This document shows, piece by piece, positions 6,119 to 13,154 of a DNA stretch of 17,221 nucleotides. The notes below the pieces were generated by a model. It was not told the origin of the DNA and made no database searches. It saw nothing but the letters and a program-made list of their open reading frames with translations. The DNA comes from Candidatus Levybacteria bacterium RIFCSPLOWO2_01_FULL_39_10 (GTDB lineage Bacteria > Patescibacteriota > Microgenomatia > Levybacterales > UBA12049), in NCBI GenBank assembly GCA_001782515.1, contig MFOV01000023.1, positions 24,026 to 41,246 on the forward strand, written 5' to 3'. How positions within the stretch are numbered: position 1 is the stretch's first letter; the number at the start of each line of letters is the position of its first letter. The translations under genes and the position numbers were made by a program.

Positions 6119-7309
6119 ATGTTCCAAAAAGTAAAAAACATTTATCATTTATTTATTGCATTTTTTGCAAATATTTTTTTTCTGTTTCCGGGGAGAAACC
6201 TGACGGTAATTGGCGTTACAGGGACTGACGGAAAAACAACAACTGCAAATATAATTCACACAATCCTTGTTGAATCAGGACAAAAAGTTGCAATTATATC
6301 AAGTCTGGGAGCGCAAATTGACAAAGACCACTTTGACATCGGATTTCACGTTACAACTCCTTCACCTTTTGCACTTCAGAAACTCATCTTCCTTGCAAAG
6401 CGTAAAAATGCAAAATACTTCATACTTGAAGTGACTTCTCACGCAATAGACCAGAAAAGAATTTGGGGAATTCCTTTTAAAATAGGCGTTCTCACAAACG
6501 TAACATATGAACATTTGGATTATCACAAAACTTATGATTCGTATTTTAAAGCAAAAACAAAGCTTTTAAGGGACGCTAAGACTGCGATTGTAAATAGAGA
6601 CGATGGTACATACACATTCTTGGTGGATATTAAGCGCGCTAAAGACCCCAAAAACTGGATTACTTACGGGCTCTCTGATTCATCAGACATAAATCCTGGA
6701 ACCTTTCCGTTTAAAACAAAACTCATCGGAGATTTTAATAAATACAATATACTTGCTGCCATATCAGTCTGTAAAACTTTAGGCATTTCGGATGAAAAAA
6801 TAAGAAGTTCAGTTTCAAAATATATAAATCCAATAGGAAGAGCTGACATTGTACATACCAGCGACTTTACCGTAATTGTTGACTTTGCGCATACTCCGAA
6901 CGCATTTGAGCAAATTTTAAAAACTGTAAGACCTTTATTTTCCGGACGGTTAATACATGTTTTCGGAAGCGCAGGAAAAAGAGATTCATCAAAAAGACCA
7001 ATGATGGGTGAGATCTCTTCACAATACTCAGACATAATGATTTTAACAGCTGAGGATCCCAGAGGGGAGGATGTTGGAAAAATAATGGACGAGATAGCGG
7101 ATGGAGTTAAGAAAGAAAAATCTCAAATTATAAAAATTCCTGAAAGATATGAGGCAATTGAAGCTGCAATTAATATGGCAAAGAAAGATGATGTGGTTTT
7201 AATTACAGGCAAAGCGCATGAAAAATCAATGAACATTAAAGGACAGGAGGAAGTTTGGGACGAGTACGAAGTTATAAACAAGGCTCTGTCATCAAGATTC
7301 AAAAAATGA
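6119..7309 (+). CDS. murE: MurE-like UDP-MurNAc-dipeptide ligase, lacking the N-terminal substrate domain
   Basis: MurE adds the third residue (usually meso-diaminopimelate or lysine) to UDP-MurNAc-L-Ala-D-Glu. The 396-residue protein begins almost directly with the ATPase domain: VTGTDGKTTT (33-42). It continues with LEVTSHAIDQKR (103-114), LTNVTYEHLDYHKT (125-138), YFKAKTKLL (142-150, with the likely carbamylated Lys), NPIGRAD (237-243), VDFAHTPNAFEQIL (254-267) and FGSAGKRDSSKRPMMG (282-297). ITGKAHEKS (362-370) corresponds to the usual GKGHE. Typical MurE is about 480-500 residues, so domain 1 (UDP binding) is absent. The amino-acid selecting motif, normally DNPR for diaminopimelate, reads EDPR (312-315) and keeps the Arg. 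A TATAAT sits 6 nt before the ATG. The TGA stop overlaps murC by 4 nt. Confidence 0.93.
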   Translation: MFQKVKNIYHLFIAFFANIFFLFPGRNLTVIGVTGTDGKTTTANIIHTILVESGQKVAIISSLGAQIDKDHFDIGFHVTTPSPFALQKLIFLAKRKNAKYFILEVTSHAIDQKRIWGIPFKIGVLTNVTYEHLDYHKTYDSYFKAKTKLLRDAKTAIVNRDDGTYTFLVDIKRAKDPKNWITYGLSDSSDINPGTFPFKTKLIGDFNKYNILAAISVCKTLGISDEKIRSSVSKYINPIGRADIVHTSDFTVIVDFAHTPNAFEQILKTVRPLFSGRLIHVFGSAGKRDSSKRPMMGEISSQYSDIMILTAEDPRGEDVGKIMDEIADGVKKEKSQIIKIPERYEAIEAAINMAKKDDVVLITGKAHEKSMNIKGQEEVWDEYEVINKALSSRFKK

Positions 7310-8724
7310 ACCCTCAAAATAAAAAAATTCACCTGACAGGAATTAAAGGGGTGGGCATGACTCCTCTTGCAATTATTGCCAAGGAGGGAGGTTTTGAGGT
7401 GTCAGGATCAGACTTTCCTGATAAATTTATAACTGATGAAGAGCTTGAAAAAGCAGGTATTAAGGCTTTCATTGGATTCTCAGAAGAAAACGTTAAGGAT
7501 GCTTACCTTGTCATTACAACAGCAGCGCACGGAGGCCTTGATAATTTAGAAGTAAAATACGCGCTTAAAAATAAAATTAAAGTTTTAACTCAGGCTGAAG
7601 CTTTAGGACAGTTTCAAAAAGGGGAAATATTTGGAAAAGATTTTATAGGCATTTCAGTTGCAGGAAGCCACGGCAAGACAACTACATCTGCAATTGTTTC
7701 AACTTTACTTTCAACATCAGGTCTTGATCCGACTTACGCAATAGGAACAGGAAATATCCCATCACTTGGACTGTCAGGTCATTTTGGGAGTGGAAAATAT
7801 TTTGTTGCAGAGGGAGATGAGTATTTTACTGACCTTACCTATAAAAGAATTCCAAAGTTTTATTATCAAAGTCCTAAATATCTTATTATCACAAACATTG
7901 ATTATGACCATGTTGATGTTTATTCATCAATTGATGAGGTATATGAAGTTTTTTTAAAGTTTGCGAATAAACTCGAAAAGAGCGCTGTGGTAATTATCTG
8001 CGGAGACGGGGAGCAGAATAGAAAGTTTATCAAAAATTATAAAGGAAAGACGATAACTTATGGAAAAGATAGCACAAATGATTATGTCTTAAAAAATGTA
8101 AAAATTTCTGCGGGAAATATGACATTTTCCGTTAAAACTCATAAAAGCGAGGACGAGTTTGAGATGAATATTTTTGGCGAGCAAAATGCGCTAAACAGCC
8201 TCTCGGCAATAATTTTAGGATATGAGATAGGGCTTAAAAAAGATGAAATAAAAAATGGGATAGCGGAATTTAAAGGAACAAAAAGAAGGCAGGAATTCAT
8301 TGGAAAAACAAAAGAAGGAAGTCTAATATATGACGATTATGCTCATCACCCTGAGGAAATAGAAAAAACACTATTGTCTTTCAGGGAAAATTTTCCGGAT
8401 CAAAAAATTGTTGTTGTGTTTCAGCCACATATGTATTCACGAACAATAAAACTCTTTGATAACTTTGCAAAAGCGTTTACAGATTCAGATGAAGTTTTAA
8501 TGCTGGAAGTTTTTCCATCATTTCGGGAAAAGGGGAATTTCAATTTTTCATCAAAAAAATTAGCTGAAGAAGTTGAAAAGACTGGCAAAAAATCTTTGTA
8601 TTTTCCTAACCTTACAGATGTGATAAAATACCTATCCTCAGAAAATTACCAAACACCAACAATCATTCTTACAATGGGCGCTGGTGATGTTTACAAAGTT
8701 TCTGAGGAGCTTGTTCGAGCTTAA
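7306..8724 (+). CDS. murC: UDP-N-acetylmuramate--L-alanine ligase (MurC), with Mpl-like features
   Basis: MurC attaches L-Ala to UDP-MurNAc. I place the start at ATG 7306, overlapping the murE stop (ATGA). A longer frame from 7255 exists but would add 17 residues before MNPQNKKIHL, the normal beginning. The 472-residue protein has an N-terminal Rossmann-like domain (IHLTGIKGVGM, 8-18; VSGSDFP, 32-38), ATP loop VAGSHGKTTTS (118-128), TNIDYDHVDVY (196-206), DDYAHHPEEI (343-352), FQPHMYSRT (372-380) and TMGAGDVY (457-463), all MurC/Mpl hallmarks. The central motif AEGDEY with KRIPKFYYQSP (168-190) resembles Mpl (EGDEYDTAFFDKRSKF) more than the EADESD of standard MurC. Given dcw context MurC is more likely than Mpl. 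murD is absent nearby. Confidence 0.9.
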   Translation: MNPQNKKIHLTGIKGVGMTPLAIIAKEGGFEVSGSDFPDKFITDEELEKAGIKAFIGFSEENVKDAYLVITTAAHGGLDNLEVKYALKNKIKVLTQAEALGQFQKGEIFGKDFIGISVAGSHGKTTTSAIVSTLLSTSGLDPTYAIGTGNIPSLGLSGHFGSGKYFVAEGDEYFTDLTYKRIPKFYYQSPKYLIITNIDYDHVDVYSSIDEVYEVFLKFANKLEKSAVVIICGDGEQNRKFIKNYKGKTITYGKDSTNDYVLKNVKISAGNMTFSVKTHKSEDEFEMNIFGEQNALNSLSAIILGYEIGLKKDEIKNGIAEFKGTKRRQEFIGKTKEGSLIYDDYAHHPEEIEKTLLSFRENFPDQKIVVVFQPHMYSRTIKLFDNFAKAFTDSDEVLMLEVFPSFREKGNFNFSSKKLAEEVEKTGKKSLYFPNLTDVIKYLSSENYQTPTIILTMGAGDVYKVSEELVRA

Positions 8725-8734
8725 GCTTTGAAGA

Positions 8735-8740
8735 AAGGAG
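8735..8740 (+). promoter_or_regulatory. strong Shine-Dalgarno (AAGGAG) at unusually long distance from murA
   Basis: AAGGAG is a perfect anti-SD match, but 16 nt separate it from the murA ATG (8757); 5-9 nt is usual. An in-frame TAA directly precedes that ATG, so no closer upstream murA start exists, and the MDKLIINGG start matches the family. Either long spacing is tolerated or a local structure brings the two together. Confidence 0.6.
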
Positions 8741-8756
8741 ATACCTAACGGGCTAA

Positions 8757-10088
8757 ATGGATAAACTGATTATAAATGGAGGGAGGCCGCTAACAGGCGA
8801 AACATATGTCTCAGGTTCTAAAAACGTGGCGCTGAAGGCTCTTGTTGCAGCATGTTTGACAGACGAGGAAGTAATAATTGAAAATGTTCCTCTGATATCA
8901 GACGTTTTTGTAATGACGGATATAATTTCAGAGCTGGGAGGAAAAATTGATACACAAGATCATACTGTTTTTATAACAGCAAAAAAGCTGTCTAAAACAA
9001 AAATTGATTTGGCAATTGCAGCGGAAATAAGATCTTCTGCAATGTTTATGGCTCCGCTTTTAGTGCGAGTTGGAGAAGCAGTTATTCCAAATCCAGGAGG
9101 ATGCAGAATCGGTGCCCGGCCTATTGACAGAACAATTGAAGGGCTTGAAAAAATGGGAGTTGATGTTGTCTACAAAAGCCGGGACGGTTATTTTTATATG
9201 AATGCCCCCAAAGGCTTAAAAGGGATAGATTACATATTCAGCAAAAGCACCCATACAGGAACAGAAACTCTTCTTATTGCAGCGTGTCTGGCACACGGCA
9301 AAACTGTTCTTCGAAACGCAGCTGAGGAGCCTGAGATAGATGAGCTTATAGGCCTTTTGACCCGAATGGGTGCAAAAATAAAAAGAACTAAAAAAAGAGT
9401 TATAGAGATAGACGGCGTTAAAAAACTTTCTGGTACAAGGTTTAAAGTCCATCCTGACAGAAACGAGGTTGTAACCTTAGCAGTTGCGGGAGTAATCACA
9501 AAAGGGGACATATTTATAAAAGGTATAAAAGACACAGATATTAAAGAATTTGTAGTAAAAATGGAAGAGATTGGCGCAGGGGTTGAGATAAAAGAGTACG
9601 GAATAAGATTTTTCTACAAAGGTCCTATTAAAGCATCTAGTGTTGAAACGTCCCCTTACCCTGGATTTATGACTGATTGGCAAGGTCCCTGGGCTGTTCT
9701 TATGACTCAAGCAGAAGGGACTTCGGAACTTATTGAAAGGGTGTATGAGGATAGATTTGGATACGTTTCGGAGCTCCAGAAAATGGGAGCGAATATAAAA
9801 TTTTTCAACCCCAATGTTGGAAATCCTGAAGAGTTTTACAATTTTAATATTGAGGATGATAATTTAAGCAGTAAACACGCAATTCAAATAAAAGGTCCGA
9901 CCAAGCTTCACAATGGTGTTGTTACAATTTCAGATCTTCGAGCAGGGGCAACTCTTGCTCTTGCAGCACTTGCTGCAGAAGGCGAGACAGTCATGCTTGA
10001 ATCAAACTACTTGGACCGCGGCTATGAGAAGTTCGAGTATAGATTACAGAGTCTGGGGGCTGATATAATAAGACAAAGTTATGACTAA
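8757..10088 (+). CDS. murA: UDP-N-acetylglucosamine 1-carboxyvinyltransferase MurA
   Basis: MurA transfers enolpyruvate from PEP to UDP-GlcNAc, the first committed step to murein. The 443-residue length is slightly above the usual 420. Motifs are SGSKNVALKALVAA (19-32, Lys22), IRSSAMFMAPLL (91-102), and NPGGCRIGARPID (112-124) with the catalytic Cys116. Further ones are PGFMTDWQ (302-309, with the conserved Asp) and AEGTSELIERVYEDRFGYV (319-337). DLRAGATLALAALAAEG near the C-terminus matches the final helix motif. Retention of Cys rather than Asp predicts fosfomycin sensitivity, from general knowledge of the family. murA is rarely inside a dcw cluster. It follows murC after 32 nt and overlaps the next gene by 8 nt. 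Confidence 0.97.
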   Translation: MDKLIINGGRPLTGETYVSGSKNVALKALVAACLTDEEVIIENVPLISDVFVMTDIISELGGKIDTQDHTVFITAKKLSKTKIDLAIAAEIRSSAMFMAPLLVRVGEAVIPNPGGCRIGARPIDRTIEGLEKMGVDVVYKSRDGYFYMNAPKGLKGIDYIFSKSTHTGTETLLIAACLAHGKTVLRNAAEEPEIDELIGLLTRMGAKIKRTKKRVIEIDGVKKLSGTRFKVHPDRNEVVTLAVAGVITKGDIFIKGIKDTDIKEFVVKMEEIGAGVEIKEYGIRFFYKGPIKASSVETSPYPGFMTDWQGPWAVLMTQAEGTSELIERVYEDRFGYVSELQKMGANIKFFNPNVGNPEEFYNFNIEDDNLSSKHAIQIKGPTKLHNGVVTISDLRAGATLALAALAAEGETVMLESNYLDRGYEKFEYRLQSLGADIIRQSYD

Positions 10089-10830
10089 AACAGGTGCAAT
10101 AATTCTTGCCGCAGGGAAAGGCAAAAGAATGAAGTCGAAAATCTCAAATAAAGTGACCATGAAACTTGGTGACAAACCTATGGTCATGCACGCGGTTGAA
10201 CTTCTTGAGGGGATGAAGGTAATCCCAATTGTAATAGTTGTCGGGTTTGCAAAAGACTCTGTTAAAAATTTGTTTGACGGCAGTGTTGTCTTTGCCGAAC
10301 AGAAAAAAAGACTGGGAACTGCCCACGCAGCGCATCAGGGAGTAAAAGTACTTTCCCCATCAACCGAGAATGTATATGTACTTAACGGTGATGATTCTGC
10401 ATTTTATACAAAAGATATTTTAGAAAAGCTTTATAAAACGCACGAGGCAAACAGAAATGCAGTAACCATATTGACTCTCAAAGTTGCAGACCCTGGAGGA
10501 CTCGGAAGAATTATAAGGGGGAAAAATGGCGAAATTAGCGCAATTGTTGAGGAAAAAGACGCGACAGATGCTCAGAGAAAGATATCGGAAATTAATCCTG
10601 GATGTTATCTATTCAGCGTCGCTTTTCTTAAAAAATATCTGCCAAAGGTTAAGAAAAGCAGTGTTACAAAAGAATACTATCTCGTGTCGCTTATTGATCT
10701 AGCAGTAAAAAATGGCGAAAAGGTTGATGCGATTTTGTGCGGGAATATAATTTGGCGCGGAGTAAATACTAAAGACGAACTTGAAACAGCTGAAAAATTA
10801 TTTAAAAAGCACTTAAAAAGCTTTGCATAA
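10081..10830 (+). CDS. GlmU-type nucleotidyltransferase (uridylyltransferase domain only)
   Basis: This 249-residue cytosolic protein matches the N-terminal pyrophosphorylase half of GlmU, which makes UDP-GlcNAc from UTP and GlcNAc-1-P. It shows LAAGKGKRMKSK (9-20, nucleotide loop), AEQKKRLGTAHAA (72-84), a metal-site GD (103-104), ADPGGLGRIIR (136-146), IVEEKDA (155-161), SEINPGCYLF (169-178) and GVNT (227-230). Full GlmU is about 450 residues with a C-terminal left-handed beta-helix acetyltransferase; that part is missing, and mraY follows after 9 nt. The segment NGDDSAFY replaces the usual GDVPL. It overlaps the murA end by 8 nt, so it probably supplies UDP-sugar for MurA and MurG. Another sugar-1-phosphate nucleotidyltransferase activity is possible. 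Confidence 0.85.
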   Translation: MTKTGAIILAAGKGKRMKSKISNKVTMKLGDKPMVMHAVELLEGMKVIPIVIVVGFAKDSVKNLFDGSVVFAEQKKRLGTAHAAHQGVKVLSPSTENVYVLNGDDSAFYTKDILEKLYKTHEANRNAVTILTLKVADPGGLGRIIRGKNGEISAIVEEKDATDAQRKISEINPGCYLFSVAFLKKYLPKVKKSSVTKEYYLVSLIDLAVKNGEKVDAILCGNIIWRGVNTKDELETAEKLFKKHLKSFA

Positions 10831-10839
10831 CAAAATCAA

Positions 10840-11856
10840 ATGAGTCAATTGTTGGGTTTAACTCTACTTTCTATTTTTTTGACAGGAATACTAATTATTC
10901 CTTTTATTGATTTTCTGTACAAATTAAAATTCAGGCGTCAAGTCCAGAAAACAAAAGACATTTTCAACAAGCCCACACCTGTTTTTGATAAATACAGCAA
11001 ATGGAAAGTGGGGACTCCTTTTGGCGGAGGAATTTTGATAATCACAGTTGTTACGATTTTGTCTCTTTGGTCGTACGGACTTTTAAATGTTGCAGCACCA
11101 CTTTGGGAAATTTTTGTACTTTTATTTACATTCATAAGTTTTGGAATTTTAGGATTTTATGATGATATAAAAAAATTGGTAGGTAAAAATCATAGTAGCC
11201 CATTTTTTGGGCTAAGTTTCAGATATAAATTTCTTCTGCAATGGATTTTAGCATTTATTATTTCTTTAGTTCTGTATTTTAAACTTGGTTATTCATTTAT
11301 CTTTATAACAGGACTTGGACTTATTGATCTGGGATTTTTGTATATAATAATTGCTACTCTTGCAATTGTATCGTTTGTAAATGCGTTTAATATTGCAGAC
11401 GGACTGGACGGACTTGCTCCAGGCCTCCTTATAATTTGTCTTGGTGCATTTCTTGCAATTTCATCAACCCAACTTGATCAGACTCTTGCGATATTTATAT
11501 CAATTCTTATAGGTAGTGTCTCTGCATTTTTATATTTCAATATTTATAAAGCCAGAATCTGGCTGGGGGATTCAGGCTCAATGGCGCTAGGCGCGTCTTT
11601 GGCAGTAGTAGGACTTCTAACAGGAAAAATATTTGCACTTGCCGTTATTGGAGGAGTTTTTGTAATTGAGGTAGGATCATCTCTTATACAGCTTTTAGGA
11701 AAAAAATATTTAGGACACAAAATTTTTCCCGTTGCGCCGTTTCATCTTCTTCTTCAAAGACGCGGTTGGGAAGAGCCCAAGATTGTCATGCGCGCATGGC
11801 TTTTCGGGTTTTTCTTCGCAATCCTCGGCCTATACATTGCACTTGTTAATAACTAA
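10840..11856 (+). CDS. mraY: phospho-N-acetylmuramoyl-pentapeptide transferase MraY
   Basis: MraY moves phospho-MurNAc-pentapeptide from UDP to undecaprenyl phosphate, making lipid I at the inner membrane face. The 338-residue polytopic protein has about ten hydrophobic segments. Signature motifs are GTPFGGG (58-64, cf. TPTMGG), FYDDIKK (107-112, Asp108 and Asp109), VNAFNIADGLDGLAPG (180-195) and WLGDSGSMALGA (241-252). The third loop reads VAPFHLLLQRRGWEEPKIV (298-316). Normally this is PIHHHFE, so only the first His is kept. The downstream RGWEEPKIVMRAW is typical of MraY and argues against the related WecA or TagO. No Shine-Dalgarno is visible; it starts 9 nt after the upstream stop. Confidence 0.95.
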   Translation: MSQLLGLTLLSIFLTGILIIPFIDFLYKLKFRRQVQKTKDIFNKPTPVFDKYSKWKVGTPFGGGILIITVVTILSLWSYGLLNVAAPLWEIFVLLFTFISFGILGFYDDIKKLVGKNHSSPFFGLSFRYKFLLQWILAFIISLVLYFKLGYSFIFITGLGLIDLGFLYIIIATLAIVSFVNAFNIADGLDGLAPGLLIICLGAFLAISSTQLDQTLAIFISILIGSVSAFLYFNIYKARIWLGDSGSMALGASLAVVGLLTGKIFALAVIGGVFVIEVGSSLIQLLGKKYLGHKIFPVAPFHLLLQRRGWEEPKIVMRAWLFGFFFAILGLYIALVNN

Positions 11857-11889
11857 TACACGTAAGAAGACGTACACTTTATTTTTAGC

Positions 11890-11895
11890 TATAAT
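11890..11895 (+). promoter_or_regulatory. internal -10 element (TATAAT) for a leaderless ftsW transcript
   Basis: A perfect TATAAT ends 6 nt before the ftsW ATG (11902), the same geometry as at murE. The predicted start is the A of ATG. No convincing -35 is seen 17 nt upstream and there is no Shine-Dalgarno. The 45-nt spacer after mraY is otherwise featureless. Confidence 0.5.
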
Positions 11896-11901
11896 TAATT
11901 T

Positions 11902-12993
11902 ATGCGTTTGTTTTCAAATCTTAAGAGATTGGATTTACTTCTCATAGTTTCTGTTTTTGCACTTATAATGTTCGGACTTTTTATGATTTATGATGCATCA
12001 AGCTATGCTGCATTTAGGGATTTCGGAGATAAATACAGATATATAAAAGATCAGATATTTTGGGTGATAATAGGCTCTGTTGCTTTTTTTGTCGTATCAT
12101 TCTTTGATTATCATAAATTTTATAATCTGGCGCTTCCGATACTCATTGTTTCAATCTGCCTTCTTGGTGCTGTTTTTGTTCCGGGACTAGGAATTGAGGC
12201 ACTCGGCGCTCGGCGTTGGATTGATTTCGGATTTTTTGTGCTTCAGCCTTCAGAATTTGCAAAAATAGCACTCATTATTTATCTTTCCGCCTGGTTCTCT
12301 ACAAAGGAAAAAGGAAGACTTGTAGCATTTCTTCTACTTGTGGGTCTTGTCTTAGGACTTGTAATGCTTCAGCCTGATATGGGAACAGCAATTGTCATAT
12401 TCGGAGTTTCAATTATGATATATTTTTTATCTGGTGCAAACATTTTACACATTCTCTCACTTATTCCTGTTGCCGCATTCCTGGGCATAATACTAATTAT
12501 TATCGAGCCTTACAGACTTTCAAGGCTCACAACTTTTTTAAATCCCGGACAGGACCTTCAGGCGTCCTCTTATCATTTGAGGCAGATACTAATTGCTCTT
12601 GGTTCGGGTGGCTTAACAGGTGTAGGACTAGGCAATTCTCTTCAGAAATATGCATACCTGCCTGAGGCGACAACCGATTCGATATTTGCAATTATGGCTG
12701 AGGAGATAGGTTTTATTGGAGTGATGCTTGTAATTTCTGTTTTTCTTTTTATAATATATGCCGGTTTCAAAATTGCTATGAGAGCGCGGGATAATTTCGG
12801 AAAGCTTTTGGCAGGAGGAATAATTACATTTATTGCAGTGCAAACTGTTGTAAATCTTGGGGCGCAGACCGCTCTTATTCCTTTAACAGGGGTTCCGCTT
12901 CCATTCCTCTCATACGGTGGCTCAGCGCTGATCGTAAACCTTTTCTCAATTGGAATTCTAATTAATATTTCACGCCAAATCCACCATGATTAA
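11902..12993 (+). CDS. ftsW: SEDS peptidoglycan glycosyltransferase FtsW
   Basis: FtsW polymerises lipid II into glycan strands at the septum together with FtsI. The 363-residue protein is strongly hydrophobic with about ten membrane segments. SEDS motifs are LGARRWIDFG (101-110), LQPSEFAKIALI (114-125), LQPDMGTA (156-163), LIALGSGGLTGVGLGNS (230-246), YLPEATTDSIFAIMAEEIG (252-270) and PLPFLSYGGSALI (332-344). The Asp in the TTDS position (Asp259) corresponds to the catalytic Asp of RodA/FtsW. The usual HTDF there is TTDS, an unusual pair of changes. The gene could be RodA by sequence alone, but the dcw position between mraY and murG favours FtsW. The start ATG lies 6 nt after a TATAAT, suggesting a leaderless internal transcript. 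Confidence 0.94.
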   Translation: MRLFSNLKRLDLLLIVSVFALIMFGLFMIYDASSYAAFRDFGDKYRYIKDQIFWVIIGSVAFFVVSFFDYHKFYNLALPILIVSICLLGAVFVPGLGIEALGARRWIDFGFFVLQPSEFAKIALIIYLSAWFSTKEKGRLVAFLLLVGLVLGLVMLQPDMGTAIVIFGVSIMIYFLSGANILHILSLIPVAAFLGIILIIIEPYRLSRLTTFLNPGQDLQASSYHLRQILIALGSGGLTGVGLGNSLQKYAYLPEATTDSIFAIMAEEIGFIGVMLVISVFLFIIYAGFKIAMRARDNFGKLLAGGIITFIAVQTVVNLGAQTALIPLTGVPLPFLSYGGSALIVNLFSIGILINISRQIHHD

Positions 12994-12996
12994 AGT

Positions 12997-13081
12997 AAAT
13001 ATTAAATAGTAAATAGCAAATATACATAGAAAATATTAAATATATTTTATTTCTTATATCTATTTTTAATATTTAATATTT
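12997..13081 (+). repeat. AT-rich inverted and direct repeat in the ftsW-murG spacer
   Basis: AAATATTAAATAT (13031-13043) pairs perfectly with ATATTTAATATTT (13069-13081) around a 25-nt loop. A further direct copy, AAATATTAAATA, lies at 12997-13008. The spacer (12994-13150, 157 nt) is nearly pure A and T. Farther on, ATCAATTAAA occurs twice with an 11-bp period (13112-13121 and 13123-13132). The role is unknown; a terminator, operator or intergenic repeat element would each fit. Confidence 0.7.
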
Positions 13082-13091
13082 GATGTTTAAT

Positions 13092-13154
13092 ATGATGGAC
13101 ACAAAACAAAGATCAATTAAAAATCAATTAAAGAAAGATATTTGTAAGCCATGA
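13092..13154 (+). CDS. possible 20-residue leader ORF coupled to murG
   Basis: An ORF of 20 codons (MMDTKQRSIKNQLKKDICKP) starts at ATG 13092 (or 13095) and ends with a TGA that overlaps the murG ATG by the same ATGA arrangement used at three confirmed junctions in this operon. It lies in an AT-rich spacer and has no recognisable domain. It may be a leader peptide that delivers ribosomes to murG, or chance. Confidence 0.3.
   Translation: MMDTKQRSIKNQLKKDICKP

Noticed and set aside
7255..7305. Upstream extension of murC inside murE
   Set aside because: It would add 17 non-homologous residues; ATG 7306 gives the normal MurC N-terminus and the ATGA overlap used elsewhere in the operon.
8718..8727. 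Perfect 10-bp palindrome AGCTTAAGCT at the end of murC
   Set aside because: Short, overlaps the stop codon region, and palindromes of this length are expected by chance in AT-rich DNA.
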